Assembly: GCA_029706075.1 (NCBI GenBank)
Contig: JAINUG010000393.1
Coordinates: 186,001-250,000, forward strand
DNA from: Aldrovandia affinis
Lineage: Eukaryota > Chordata > Actinopteri > Notacanthiformes > Halosauridae
Reading direction: 5' to 3'
Length of the DNA: 64,000 nt
The notes under the pieces are model-generated. The model saw only the letters and a list, made by a program, of their open reading frames with translations, ran no database searches and was not told the origin of the DNA. Every line of letters begins with the position of its first letter. The stretch's first letter is position 1. Below, piece after piece: positions 1 to 10,829 of this stretch. Made by a program: the position numbers and the translations under genes.

Positions 1-239
1 TTTTTGTATGTCATTCAGTAGGCGAAAGGATGGTTCCTCAGTGTGTGACACCAACTGTCAAACAACTTTTTTTTACCTCTGGCAGTTTACCACTTACTTT
101 TGTACCATTTCAGGTTATTCACTGGACTTGAACTGCTTAAATTTCAGTAAAAACTGGAATATGGGGGTGTTCTAAAACTTTTGACCGGTTGTGTATGTCT
201 GTGTCCTGCTTTCATAACAATGTGCCATCTCTTTCCCAG

Positions 240-427
240 GCTCCCTTGAACAGGATACAGGGGTGTATACCTGTGAGCGCAACAGCAGGGGGCACACTGG
301 AGTGATTTGGCTCCTCCTGTCTGTGGCATTATTTACAAAAAGTGCTAATGGAATTGAGAATGGGACATCGAATCAAATAGCAAAGACCTTTATGCAACCG
401 AATGGTTCCCATGGACTCAAACTGTAA
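240..427 (+). CDS. Possible last exon of an Ig-domain protein (partial)
   Basis: A pyrimidine-rich tract ending in CAG at 237-239 looks like a splice acceptor. From 242 one frame stays open to TAA at 425-427. It encodes the Ig-fold signature DTGVYTCE (Asp-x-Gly-x-Tyr-x-Cys before strand F), then a short hydrophobic run (VIWLLLSVALF) and a polar tail with an N-glycosylation-type NGS. Only the end of one Ig domain would lie here; the rest of the gene would be left of the window. The hydrophobic run is short for a membrane segment and no upstream exon is visible, so this could be a pseudo-exon or a chance match. Confidence 0.3.
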
Positions 428-706
428 TGTCAACACTGACCATAGCCACAGACCACAGCTCCTGCAGCACTGAAACTGACCATTATCTGGAGACAGTTAC
501 TCAATCACTGGTCTTCAAAAATTATTAAGCTTTGGCCCTTCAGTACTATGTGTGTGAGCAGCATTGTTTGAGGTGGATCAGGAGGAGGACAAAATTGTCC
601 TGACCAGCCATGGTGACCAGTTGGACAGAGCACGTGCAGGGTAGCTCAAAGCGCTCGTGCTGAAGACCTGACAATGATGGTGTAGACAGCGTCTTTTCAT
701 GCTGCG
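428..706. other. Upstream region of the THIK gene
   Basis: Non-coding between the possible Ig-like exon and the THIK start codon. It probably contains the 5' UTR or promoter of the channel gene. I see no TATA box, and the first in-frame ATG followed by a conserved THIK N-terminus is at 707. Confidence 0.35.
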
Positions 707-1067
707 ATGGTGCGCCGAAGACAAGCCAGCGGCAGCAGTAGCGACGCCTGCTGCTGCTCCACCCTGCGCCTGAACGAGGACAACGCCCGCTTCTGCCTGC
801 TGGCAGCACTCATCCTCCTATACCTGCTGTGCGGTGCTGCCGTGTTCTCCGCCCTGGAGCGCCCATCGGAACTCCGGGCAAGCCGTTACTGGGACGAGCG
901 GCTCAGTAACTTCACCCAGCAGCACCAGATAAGCCTGCATGCCCTGCACACACTGCTCCGGCAGTACGAGGAGGCCAATGCGGCGGGAATCCGCGTCGAC
1001 GCCCTGCGGCCCCGCTGGGACTTCTCCGGGGCATTCTACTTTGTTGGCACGGTTATCTCCACCATCG
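707..1067 (+). CDS. THIK channel exon 1
   Basis: Encodes the N-terminus, M1, the extracellular cap and the first half of pore loop 1. It ends ATC-G before GTGAGC. The single-phase break falls inside the TIGFG filter, the same place as in KCNK12 and KCNK13. Confidence 0.93.
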
Positions 1068-4000
1068 GTGAGCTGGACTGATTACCAACACCCCAGGTCT
1101 CTCGTTTGTCTCTCTCTCTCTCTCTCTCCCTCTCTCTCTCTGAGTAACAGCATTGGATAGGCGCAATTGAACCAATGGACTTTGTCTCAGGAGAAACCAA
1201 AAGTAAAACAAAAAATGCTAATGGCTGACAGACGAGCATGAAAGGCGGATTTCTGTGCGACAGGTGGCGAGGGGGGCACCTGGAGCCTTGTGTCCATTTG
1301 TGAAACATGCCTTTCATGTCACTTTCATGTTGCAGAGCTGAGGTGGAGTGAGAGGGACAGGCAGGGGCAGATGGGCAAGTGAAGGCGTTAATGTATTAAT
1401 TAATTCAATGCGTGTGGTGCAACAATGGATAAGGTAATATCTTCATCTCCAATTCAGCCTTCGTTAGCACAAGTGGTCCTCCTGAAAAGTAATCACCATA
1501 TTTCCCTCTCTCTGCTCAGTCTCCTTCATCTTCTCCTTCCTTTTCCCCTGTTTTTGATCATCTGTCTTTTTTTAACTCTTGTTATTGAACATTCGCTGCC
1601 ATCTCAAGTTTGAAAAGGAATAACTTAGCAAGCAATAATTAATCAGTTAAAGCTAGTTTAATCAAATACATTAAGGAGACTTAAGAGGGGGGGAGAAAAG
1701 AGGAGAACATCGAAGGCAACTAAGAAAAATGGTCAAATCAAACATATTTCCATAATTAATTACGGGATAACTATTAGCACCCATGTATTGTTAGCTTGTA
1801 CTGCTTTTTTGTAACCATTTTAAACGTCTGCTAGGTAGTTAGCTGTGTTGTCGATTAGGCATATGTGCTATTTGTTATTGTTTTGCATGGAATAACCAGC
1901 AACTCAGGTAATAATACCTTGCAGGCTAGCTAGTTACCTTGTGTTTATTAATATTATTACTGGCTATCCAGCAAACATTTAGCAGAGTTAGCTTGCTTTA
2001 GTTTATGGCCTGTTGAGCAGGGACAGTAATTGACTATCTTTGTGTAGCACCGGTGCACTCCAACTCAATGCTGGAGACAAACTAACAGTTATTTTTGATC
2101 ACCACACCATCATCGTCATATTCTATCCTTTCTGACCTCTCTATGTTGTGCTGCTGTGTCTGTCTTGTCTCCACACTATGTCATTTGACAGCATTAACTA
2201 TAACATTTAAGAAAGTTAATGGCTATGTAAATAAAACAAAACTTACAACCACAGCTTTTTATGACAGAAATTAAACATTCTCCCCTTTGCCTCGCTGCTA
2301 AAGCTTGGCAACTTACATAATGTTAAGCTAGCTATAGTTAACTGGCTAGCACTTAAAGAAATTTACGAGCAATGTCATCCTCATCGTAGTCACTAGGTTG
2401 AATACATATATGGACATCATCATGCTAGCACAAGGTGCACTGTCCCTTTAAAAGCTACTGTGAGCTCAATGACTGACATGATGTGATGTGCGAGTAATCA
2501 GACCAGTAAAGAGTGGTAATTACCACACACAATTGTGCACTCACAATTTTCTCGCTAGACATCGCTTTGATTGCTAGCCAATGGCTATTCATGCGGGTGT
2601 TCCTACACGAGCAGCTTTTGGGAAGAGCAGGTCAAGTTGTGCACATCCAGCTATCAAGTTTCTGAACTGAGCCAAGCCCTTAGAACAAAGCAAGTAAAGC
2701 AAGTAAACTACTATTAAGACATTGACAGTAAATAATTTGACTTGGACGGCACATTCGCACTCACATCACACAAACTAGCTAACTTTACCTTTACCTTGAC
2801 CTTTCTAGCTATCTACCGGCAATTAACCTACTTTTCATTTCATTGCATGTAATTAATGGAAGTCACCACGGATACCCACTATTTCTGATATCTTGCACCA
2901 TCTGTCGTTCTTTTTGTTTACGTCCCTATATATGAACAGGGACGCATCGTACACTGCAACAATTAACCTCCTCCATTTTGGTATGGAACAAATTTAACGT
3001 AAGAACCAAAAACGTGCACTTTAGTTTACAGTGGGGAGAAATAAGGACAAATCAATTTGTCCATCCATCCAATTGGTTATCGCTTCACCGCGTCACCACT
3101 AATTTGCATTAAAGGTAAGGTCTTTTCAAGTCTTTTGTCACTGAGCACGCTGCCTTTGGACCGCCAATGGCCACTTCGCCCTGCATCAACTGCTGTCAGT
3201 CAGTTCCCATTGAAAATTAATGAATTCTGGCCTCTTTGTTCGCTTTTGTCACTTCTGGTGGAGACACAGGATTATGGGAAGAGCAACATATTCCATAATA
3301 CATTTGATTGGTCCATAGATACCTATGTCTTGTTATCATCCTCATTCCTATAGGCATTGAGACCAGAGCTCCACTCATTTTTGGGCCCAGTGCCAATGCT
3401 GATTTTGACCTATCCCAGTCTGCCAATTGTCGATATGTTGGCCGATATTTTGTTGATCAAAAAATATATTCCAATCACTCATACATTCCAATCAAAGGTA
3501 TATTTTATTTTATTTTCAAAACCTGAACATTAACTTGCACATTCTCGCAAAAGTCCTTTTCATTTTTCCAAAATGTAATTTGAAAATGAATGGTCAAATG
3601 AATAAACATAATTTACTTTAAATTACAATCACACAATAAATGAACAGACGCGTAATGGTTAGGGTACTGGGCTTGTAAATAAAAAGTTGTGGGTTCGATT
3701 CCCAGGTGGGGCACTGCTGTTGTAACCTTGAGCTAAATGTAGCTGTGTTGATCCTGAATTGCTTCAGTTAATATACAGTTGTATAAATGGTTTATATAAG
3801 AGCGCCTGCTACAGCCCTATCATAATAATAAAATGATACATGTATGAATTATTGGATCATATCAGTGCCATAAACACTGATTCCAACAGTTTTCAAAGCC
3901 AGTACATCGGTGGAAACAATTAATCAGCCAAGCTCTAATGAAGACAACAGAGAGACCCAGAAATGACTGAACGTACAAAGCATTTGGGGGAGGGTTAAAT

Positions 4001-5426
4001 GCATGCAAAACCGTCATCACATTCAGTAAATCTGTGGTCCATATTTACTAAACTGAAACAGTGAAAACAAGTCAGAAATACAATTATCAAGATAGCCATT
4101 TGACAAAAGCCCAAGCCCAATACCTTAATCTGCAGGCTCTTTTGTTTTCTGTGTAATATGGCCAGGGTGTTTATGATTTGGTTAGGGGACTGGGTTTGTA
4201 ATTTAGAGGTTGCAGGTTCGATTCCCAGGTGGAGTACTGCCCTGGTGCCCTTGAGCAAGGTACTTAAATATCCAGCTGTATGAATGGATTGTAAAAAAAA
4301 GTCACTCTGGATAAGGGCATCTGCTAAATGCCCAAATATAAATGTAGATGTAAAATAGATGTAACGTTCTGAAAAAGCCTCCTTCACACTGTAAACACCG
4401 CGTTCTCCAACAGGTTTCGGCATGACCACCCCGGCTACCATCAGCGGAAAGGTCTTCCTCATCTTCTATGGGCTCATTGGCTGCGCGGCCACCATCCTCT
4501 TCTTCAACCTCTTCCTGGAGCGCATCATCACCATGCTGGCATACGTCATGCGCTGGTGCCACGAGCGGCAGGTGCGGGGCGAGGGGGAGCAGCCGCTGCG
4601 CGAGGAGGACAGCCTGGAGGAGTGGAAGCCCTCTGTGTACTACGTCATGCTGATCCTGGGGGCGGCGGCCCTGCTGATTGCCTGCAGCGCCTCCGCCCTC
4701 TATGCCACCATGGAGGACTGGGGCTACTTCGAGTCCCTCTACTTCTGCTTCGTGGCCTTCAGCACCATCGGGTTCGGGGACCTGGTGAGCAGCCAGAGGG
4801 AGCGGTACGAGGCCCAGGGCGCCTATCGGCTCGGCAACTGCCTCCTCATCCTTACGGGCGTGTGCTGCATCTACTCGCTCTTCAACGTCATCTCCATCGT
4901 CATCAAGCAGACGCTCAACTGGATCCTAGGCCGGCTGAACTGCCGGAGCCGCTGCGCCTGCCACTGCCTGCCCCCCAGGGGGCACCGTCAGCTATGCTGC
5001 TGCTGCCGCTGCGCCAGGTGCCTGTCGGGCAAACGGACGCGCCACCTGCTGCACCCCTTGCCCGGTCACCGGCGACAACAGCACCAGAGCCGCAACGCCG
5101 TGCACCCTGCTCCGCAGCCCGACCCCACCAGCAAGCACCACCGTGCCAACGTTTCCATGGAGACGGTGTGCGACAGCGATACGGACGGCGCTGCGGGGGC
5201 TGAGGCCGGCTATGGGGCCGGGCGCCGGCTCTCCGGGGAGATGATCTCAGTGAAGGACTTCATGGCTACCAACAAGGTCTCCCTGGCCATCCTGCAGAAG
5301 CAGCTCTCCGAGACAGCCCACGGCGGACCCCGGCAGAGCCATGTTCGCCACAACGGCTTCTCAGGCGGGGTGGGAGCCTTCGCCATTATGAACAACCGAC
5401 TGCAGGAGACCAGCGGGGACAGATAG
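707..5426 (+). CDS. THIK-type two-pore-domain potassium channel (KCNK12/KCNK13 family), two exons
   Basis: Joined exons 707-1067 and 4414-5426 encode 457 residues, close to the family size. The product should be a plasma-membrane K2P background K+ channel acting as a dimer. Visible features: Arg-rich start (RRR, residues 3-5; THIK-2 has an Arg-based ER-retention motif near its N-terminus); M1 at about 30-50; an N-glycosylation site (NFT, 68-70) in the extracellular cap; first pore filter TIGFG at 119-123, split by the intron; M2 with the FFNLFLER stretch; M3; second filter TIGFG at 238-242; M4 ending FNVISIVIKQ. The tail has a Cys-rich stretch (about 296-328), RRLSGEMIS and a C-terminus ending ETSGDR, as in KCNK13. 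N-terminal LNEDNARF also favours KCNK13, but its neighbours are those of CALM3, so it is probably a third paralogue. Both exons are intact. The stop codon lies in the first unit of a minisatellite. Confidence 0.93.
3652..3836 (+). repeat. tRNA-derived SINE copy
   Basis: An A-box-like start (ATGGTTAGGGTACTGG) and a B box (GGGTTCGATTCCC) are followed by a conserved body and a degenerate tail ending near the 'gcgcctgcta' motif. It is closely similar to the copy at 4165-4352. Confidence 0.7.
4165..4352 (+). repeat. tRNA-derived SINE copy with UnaL2/L2-type 3' tail
   Basis: The head has 'tggttaggggactggg' and the B box 'ggttcgattccc'. The tail 'cactctggataagggcat' followed by 'ctgctaaatg' is the 3' hairpin shared by L2-clade LINEs such as eel UnaL2 and their SINEs. 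The tail ends in TGTAA-like repeats. Confidence 0.75.
4414..5426 (+). CDS. THIK channel exon 2
   Basis: Starts after CAG at 4411-4413 and runs to TAG at 5424-5426. It encodes the rest of pore 1, M2-M4, pore 2 and the cytoplasmic tail. It is GC-rich, unlike the surrounding intron. Confidence 0.94.
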
Positions 5427-6032
5427 CTGTGTGGAGAGGACACCAGTGTGGACAGATAGCTGTGTAGAGACCAGAGTGGACAGATAGCTGCAGGAGAGGC
5501 GACCAGCATGGACAGACAGCTGTGTGGAGACCAGAGTGGACAGATAGCTGCAGGAGAGGAGACCAGCATGGACAGACAGTTGTGTGGAGACCAGAGTGGA
5601 CAGATAGCTGCAGGAGAGGAGACCAGCATGGACAGACAGCTGTGTGGAGACCAGCATGGACAGATAGCTGTGTGGAGAGGAGAGCAGTGTGGACAGATAG
5701 CTGTGTAGAGACCAGAGTGGACAGATAGCTGCAGGAGAGGCGACTAGCATGGACAGACAGCTGTGTGGAGACCAGAGTGGACAGATAGCTGCAGGAGAGG
5801 AGACCAGCATGGACAGACAGTTGTGTGGAGACCAGAGTGGACAGATAGCTGCAGGAGAGGAGACCAGTATGGACAGATAGCTGTGTGGAGACCAGCATGG
5901 ACAGATAGCTGTGTGGAGACCAGCGTGGAAAAATAGCTGCAGGAGAGGAGACCAGTGTGGACAAATAGCTGCGGGAGAGGAGACCAATGTGGACAGATAG
6001 CTGTGTGGAAACCAGCGTGGACAGATAGCTAT
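5403..6032. repeat. Minisatellite starting inside the THIK stop codon region
   Basis: Alternating units of about 28 and 32 bp form a roughly 60-bp dimer. Most units end GGACAGATAG or GGACAGACAG and begin CTGTGTGG or CTGCAGGAGAG. A longer block of about 240 bp is also repeated (compare 5461 with 5702). The first unit is the terminal coding sequence of the channel, and the array lies in its 3' UTR. The long minus-strand frames here follow from unit length and are not genes. Confidence 0.92.
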
Positions 6033-7403
6033 ACCCCTTCATGAAGGAGATCTTACGCGCACCACAGAGATACCAATACAAATTCCATTTCAATTCAGTG
6101 AATGCAGGAAATTATTTGAAATTCAATTAATTAATTGAAAAAAATACTCAAAGAACATGGGCATTGAAAATGTAATTTCAATTAACTTAACTGTCAATTG
6201 ACTGAATTGAAAATAAATTTAGCCCAAATCCAGATAGCACTCAGCTTCAGTCCCTGTACAGCAGCAGATGTGTGCCATACTTCAAAACACATGAGGGGAG
6301 AATAATAAAAGTCACCGTCTATGTTTCCATGGTGACAGGGACTGATGCCATCCAACTGAAGCATTTTACAATAGGTAAATAATGGGCTTTGTAGCTGATC
6401 ACCTATATCATGGTCAGAGCTGCCTCCTTTTCCCTGACATGATACTACGGTGACTCATAAAGTACTCATAACAGTACTACTCCTCCACTCCGTCACTGCT
6501 GTGGCAGTGTATCAATTATACTTTTAAACAGCTTGACTAAAACCAAATGTTTTTTGTTTGTTTCTAGGGACCCATTATATCATTTATACAAAAAAGAACA
6601 CCTTTAACATTGAAACATGTAACTCTTACTATATCAGTGAGAATGCAACAATCCAAGTCACATTTATACAAATTTTCATGGGTTGTTGTTACATATTATG
6701 TGAAGAATTGGGCAATGATAAGATTACACAAGTAATCATTCCAGTGCTACCTTTAGAAGCTGGTGGCTGGTGAGCTGGGAATAGAAGAGGCTGAAGAGGC
6801 TGACGACAGACCCAATGATTGGTCTCAATCTGTTTTAATTTATTTTGCTTAATTAACAAGCTTGCCTATTAACTAAATATTCTGTTGGCGAGTAATCACA
6901 AAGCTTCCTCTTAATTGTGTCTCATGTTGTAGTGATCTCTGTCTTCATATCACTTTATAGAATGTAAATGACAATAAATAGTTTCATTAAGTAAACTTAA
7001 TGAATAGTTTAATTAAGTGGATTAATGCACTGGTGTACCAGGGCTTCAGCCCCTGGCCTAAACTAGGGGGAGGGGTACGAAAACTTTGTGTGCACCTTGC
7101 TTTAACCCCTCTACTCCAAAATTCTGCAGGCGGAACTTTTTGGCAGGAACAACAGCGAAGGAGAGCCTAAATTGGAGAGCCTCATAAAACAAACTTTGAT
7201 ATTGGCAGACATATCATACATTGTTATAAAGCTAAAAAGTTGGGCTTTATGATAAATTAAATGTCTAAATTATGTCTAAATTATTCCTGGTTGTTTGCAT
7301 ATAGTAATTACAAGCAATAAAACCAGAGAGTGTTCAGAGAGTGGTTATGTTAAACGTATGAACATATGAAACTTATCAGTAGTTTCCTAGTGCTTTTAAG
7401 CCT
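6033..7403. other. Non-coding, AT-rich
   Basis: Follows the THIK minisatellite. An AATAAA at 6212-6217 could be the channel gene's polyadenylation signal. I see no other recognisable feature. Confidence 0.4.
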
Positions 7404-7909
7404 GATCTTTTCAGGACTTCTTTCTACATTTTTCGGTCCAAGTGTTTTGCTTTGTATGCCCACAAAACAACGTGCCACACAGACAAAAATCATGAGGCTA
7501 TCACGCTGCTCGTTGTTTGCCACAACAAAGAGAAATTGCCTGCACCAATATGGCGGCCATGTAGACGCATCTGAACAGGGTGAATTAGGCATCTACGATT
7601 ATATATCTATGGTATGTACATAGCTTTCCCAGGATTTAGCTTTGTGAACAATATCACTATCATAATCATTGCCATGCGCAGACAGGAAGAAGATACATTT
7701 ACAATGATATTCGTATGTCATGGAAGACCACAGATTTTGCCAGCTTTGTTGTGGCAAACAACGAGCAACGTGATAGCCCCGGGGCCTATGGTAGGGTTGG
7801 ACTCTCTCAGAACTTGGCTGTTATTTTTGTCTCTGTGGCATGTTGTTTTGTGGGCATACAAAGTAAAACACTTGGGCCGAAGAATGTTGAAAGAAGTCCT
7901 GAAAAGATC
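7404..7909. repeat. Imperfect long inverted repeat
   Basis: Arm 7404-7530 matches the reverse complement of 7744-7909. The right arm carries an extra segment of about 40 bp near 7777. The spacer is about 213 bp. It may be a foldback-type or decayed DNA transposon; no transposase is visible. Confidence 0.7.
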
Positions 7910-10151
7910 ATACTCAGCCTATTTGTGAGAACGACCTAAAATGTGTATTTATCAAAAACAAACACAAAAAGCCTTCCATGTAAATACATGCGTCATGTGG
8001 TAAGACATAAGAATATCAAGCCCTTTCATTTATTGTGGTTTTAGGAGGCTATTGTTGGGATGTGACTTTTCTTTTAAGATAATGACCTGTTATTAATAAT
8101 ATCAACTATTTTCTGTCCATTATTTTAAAAAGCTTTTGCTATTGACACATTAAGCAGAGAAACATATTTCCACTATCATTACAGGGATCTATTGCTGGTT
8201 TTCTTTAACTTGTAATAACATAACAATACTAATATCAAAAATATTCAATATTGAATAATGAAAGGCTGGGCCAGTTGAAACTTATCTGTGCTATTTTGCA
8301 ATACAGTAGGTAGAGGAATAAAATCACTGTTGCCTATTCTATGAGTCATTGCAATATAGTTATCATTGGAACTAAGGGAGATATTTCACTTATGTTATCA
8401 CAAACTTTTAAAAAAAATGTGTAGTGGTGTGGCACATTAATAACAGATTTTCCTATCACAGCTATAACATGCTAGAAGCCAGATTGAAGCGCCTGACATT
8501 TGCATACCTGCAGATTTATATTTTCATGCTCATTTATCAAGCCAAGACTTACTCTAATACCCTAGGTAGGCTATACCAGGCTTGCCTGATTTTCAGACCC
8601 TCGTGAAAGAGAGGCCGCAGGAGAATATTTACATTTTAAAGGAGAACCATTGAAATATTCTTCAGTCAAACGATTAAAATGAAACGAGGCATTTTGTGGC
8701 ATGCCGCAGCACTTCGCTTGAGGGTCCAACACTCCAAGCCACTGAAGTGATTGGATCGTATGGTACACAATCAGACTGCGACCCTGGAGGGCTTTTTTCC
8801 AAGGCACTCAAGGACACGCTGATTGTTGAGAGTTTTACGTACAATTCCCCGAAGCACCGTGGATACACTGGAGAGACAGAGAATGAGGTCGCATCACTTC
8901 AAATTCAAAGGACTGACTAAAGGACTGATAAACACGGGGACATAACGCTTTCATTTGAACTAAACCTTCCAACGACAAATATTTATTTTCTACCACTGCT
9001 TCTGATATAACTCCAGATCATATCAAAGATATTGGTGAGACAGATTGTACATTATTATTATTATTAGTAGTAGCATTATATCGCTTTTTTTATTTTTTAT
9101 TATAAATTCAACAGTGTGCCTATGCACCTTTGGTTCTTGGCCCCTTAAATATAACTTAATAAAGTAAAATAAATACAGTATGGCAAACATACCAATAGCT
9201 TTAGTATAGGATTTGAATGCACTTTTAAAAGATGTTACATCACCCAATCTTTTGAATATATATATTTTTATATGCAAATATGACCACGCAAGTAAGGAAT
9301 GCAGAGTGCATCATTTCAGAGAAAAATTATCCCTGATGGTACAATAGAGTGCAAATGAATCTTTTCTGAGATTATGGATGAGGAAGAAGAACCCTAGACA
9401 GATAATACATTATGCACTGCAGAAGTGATTGTCCACAAATCCCATCTGATTAGCAGGTTTTATTAACCTTTTTTCTGAGCAAATGATTCAGTCTTGGAAA
9501 CAGATGACTTGGCTTCCTCTGCAATTAAGGACTTCAATCATCAATTCAGCTCTCATGTAGGATAAAAAGATATGCATTCCAACGCTGAATATTTAAATTG
9601 CCTAGCCCTATGTAGATAGTGAAAACACAAGCCACCTGCTGGTACATAAAGAGCATTACATATAGGAATTACAAAGATTATCAGTAAATACACCTTTTTA
9701 TAGATCTAATATAGTCCTCATCTTGATGACCGGATGATATTTCGGCTAATAGTGCTTTTCCAAACACATTTGACCTGGAAGAGAATACAATTTCTAAATA
9801 AAAATCTATGATGGTGACAATTCTTTAAACTGACATTTAGAAACTAATCTCTGTCCCAAACTGGATTTTGGTTCAGAATTTTCCAAAACATGCATCTTTG
9901 TTGACTTTAGCTGGGGGTGAAGTTAAAATGGAAATTGAGCCAGTTTATATATATACAGGTTACAATTACTCATACGTAAGCACGATTCTATTACACTAAC
10001 ACAAAATCTAAAAACCTATCCTATCTCAAAGGAAGAATATTGAATTAATATTGAAACTTCCAAACACCCTCAAAACGTATTACTCCTCTGACTTTAAAAA
10101 CAAAGTAACAAATGCAAATAATTTTAATAACATTAATAATTAATAACATTC
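7910..10151. other. Intergenic, nothing recognised
   Basis: AT-rich sequence. The short open frames at 8570-8920 and 9020-9280 have no recognisable motif and overlap on both strands, so I do not call them. Confidence 0.5.
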
Positions 10152-10829
10152 ATGTAACTGCCAAAATAAAGGAAACACCAACATAAAATGTCTTAATAGG
10201 GCGTTGGGCCACCATGAGCCACCAGAATAGCTTCATTGTGCCATGACATAGATTCTACAATTGTCTGGACTCTATTGGAGGGAAGCAACACCACTCTTCC
10301 ACAAGAAATTACATAATTTGGTGCTTTGTTGATGGTGGTAGAAATAACTTTCTCAGGTGCTGCTCCAGAATCTCCCATAAGTGTACAATTCGGTTGAGAT
10401 CTGGTGTCTGAGATGGCCATGGCATATGGTTTCATGCTCATCAAACCATTCAGTGACCACTCATGCCCTGTGGATGGGGCAATGTCATCCGAGAAGAGAC
10501 AACTCGTGTATTTCTGATGCTGCGAAGTTGAGGGGCCAGGCCCAAGATTTTTACTCTGGTGTACCTAGTATCACAGATGTAACAAATAAAGGAATCTGAA
10601 TCTGAATCTGAATCTGAACTCCCATCAGGATAGAAATGCTTCACCACAAGGTAGATCAGGTGGATAAAGGTGATCACTCCGATTGGATTTGTATTCACTG
10701 ATGTTTACCTTTTCCTCTAACGGGTTGAATGGAAGTAAATCATGTCAGAAAAATGCACCCCACCCCATGACAGAGCTGACAAAACCCTTCATTTACTCAA
10801 GTGTTTCCTTTATTTTGGCAGTTACCTGT
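10152..10829. mobile_element. Non-autonomous TIR transposon (AACTGCCAAAATAAAGG family)
   Basis: The termini are inverted copies: TGTAACTGCCAAAATAAAGG at the left and CCTTTATTTTGGCAGTTACC at the right. The body contains the family sequence 'gggcgttgggccaccat'. The same ends define elements at 35415 and 37764. The element is interrupted by a LINE 3' fragment at 10506-10616. Confidence 0.85.
10506..10616 (+). mobile_element. 5'-truncated LINE 3' end
   Basis: About 110 bp near-identical to the 3' end of the LINE at 59251-62566, including 'ggccaggcccaagattttt' and the (TGAATC)n tail. It is flanked by AACTC at 10501-10505 and 10617-10621, a short target-site duplication inside the host TIR transposon. 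Confidence 0.88.

Larger units (their letters stand above)
1068..4413 (+). other. THIK intron
   Basis: GTGAGC...CAG intron. It carries a (TC)n tract at about 1107-1141, an AT-rich middle (1620-3500) in which I recognise nothing, and two tRNA-derived SINE copies near its 3' end (3652-3836 and 4165-4352). The second stops about 60 bp before the exon 2 acceptor. Confidence 0.75.

Noticed and set aside
4556-5203. A 215-codon frame inside THIK exon 2
   Set aside because: It is an out-of-frame shadow of the GC-rich channel coding sequence.
5403-6032. Regularly spaced repeats that could suggest a CRISPR array
   Set aside because: The genome is eukaryotic, the units are directly adjacent and variable, and there are no unique spacers or cas genes. 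The same applies to the arrays at 18705, 27350, 50819, 56297 and 62664.
5210-6093. Minus-strand open frames of 139-235 codons rich in Leu, Ser and Val repeats
   Set aside because: They are reverse translations of the 28/32-bp minisatellite and the THIK 3' end; stop-free only because of the unit sequence.
8571-8920. Possible small gene on either strand
   Set aside because: Frames overlap on both strands, with no recognisable motif, splice sites or conservation evidence.
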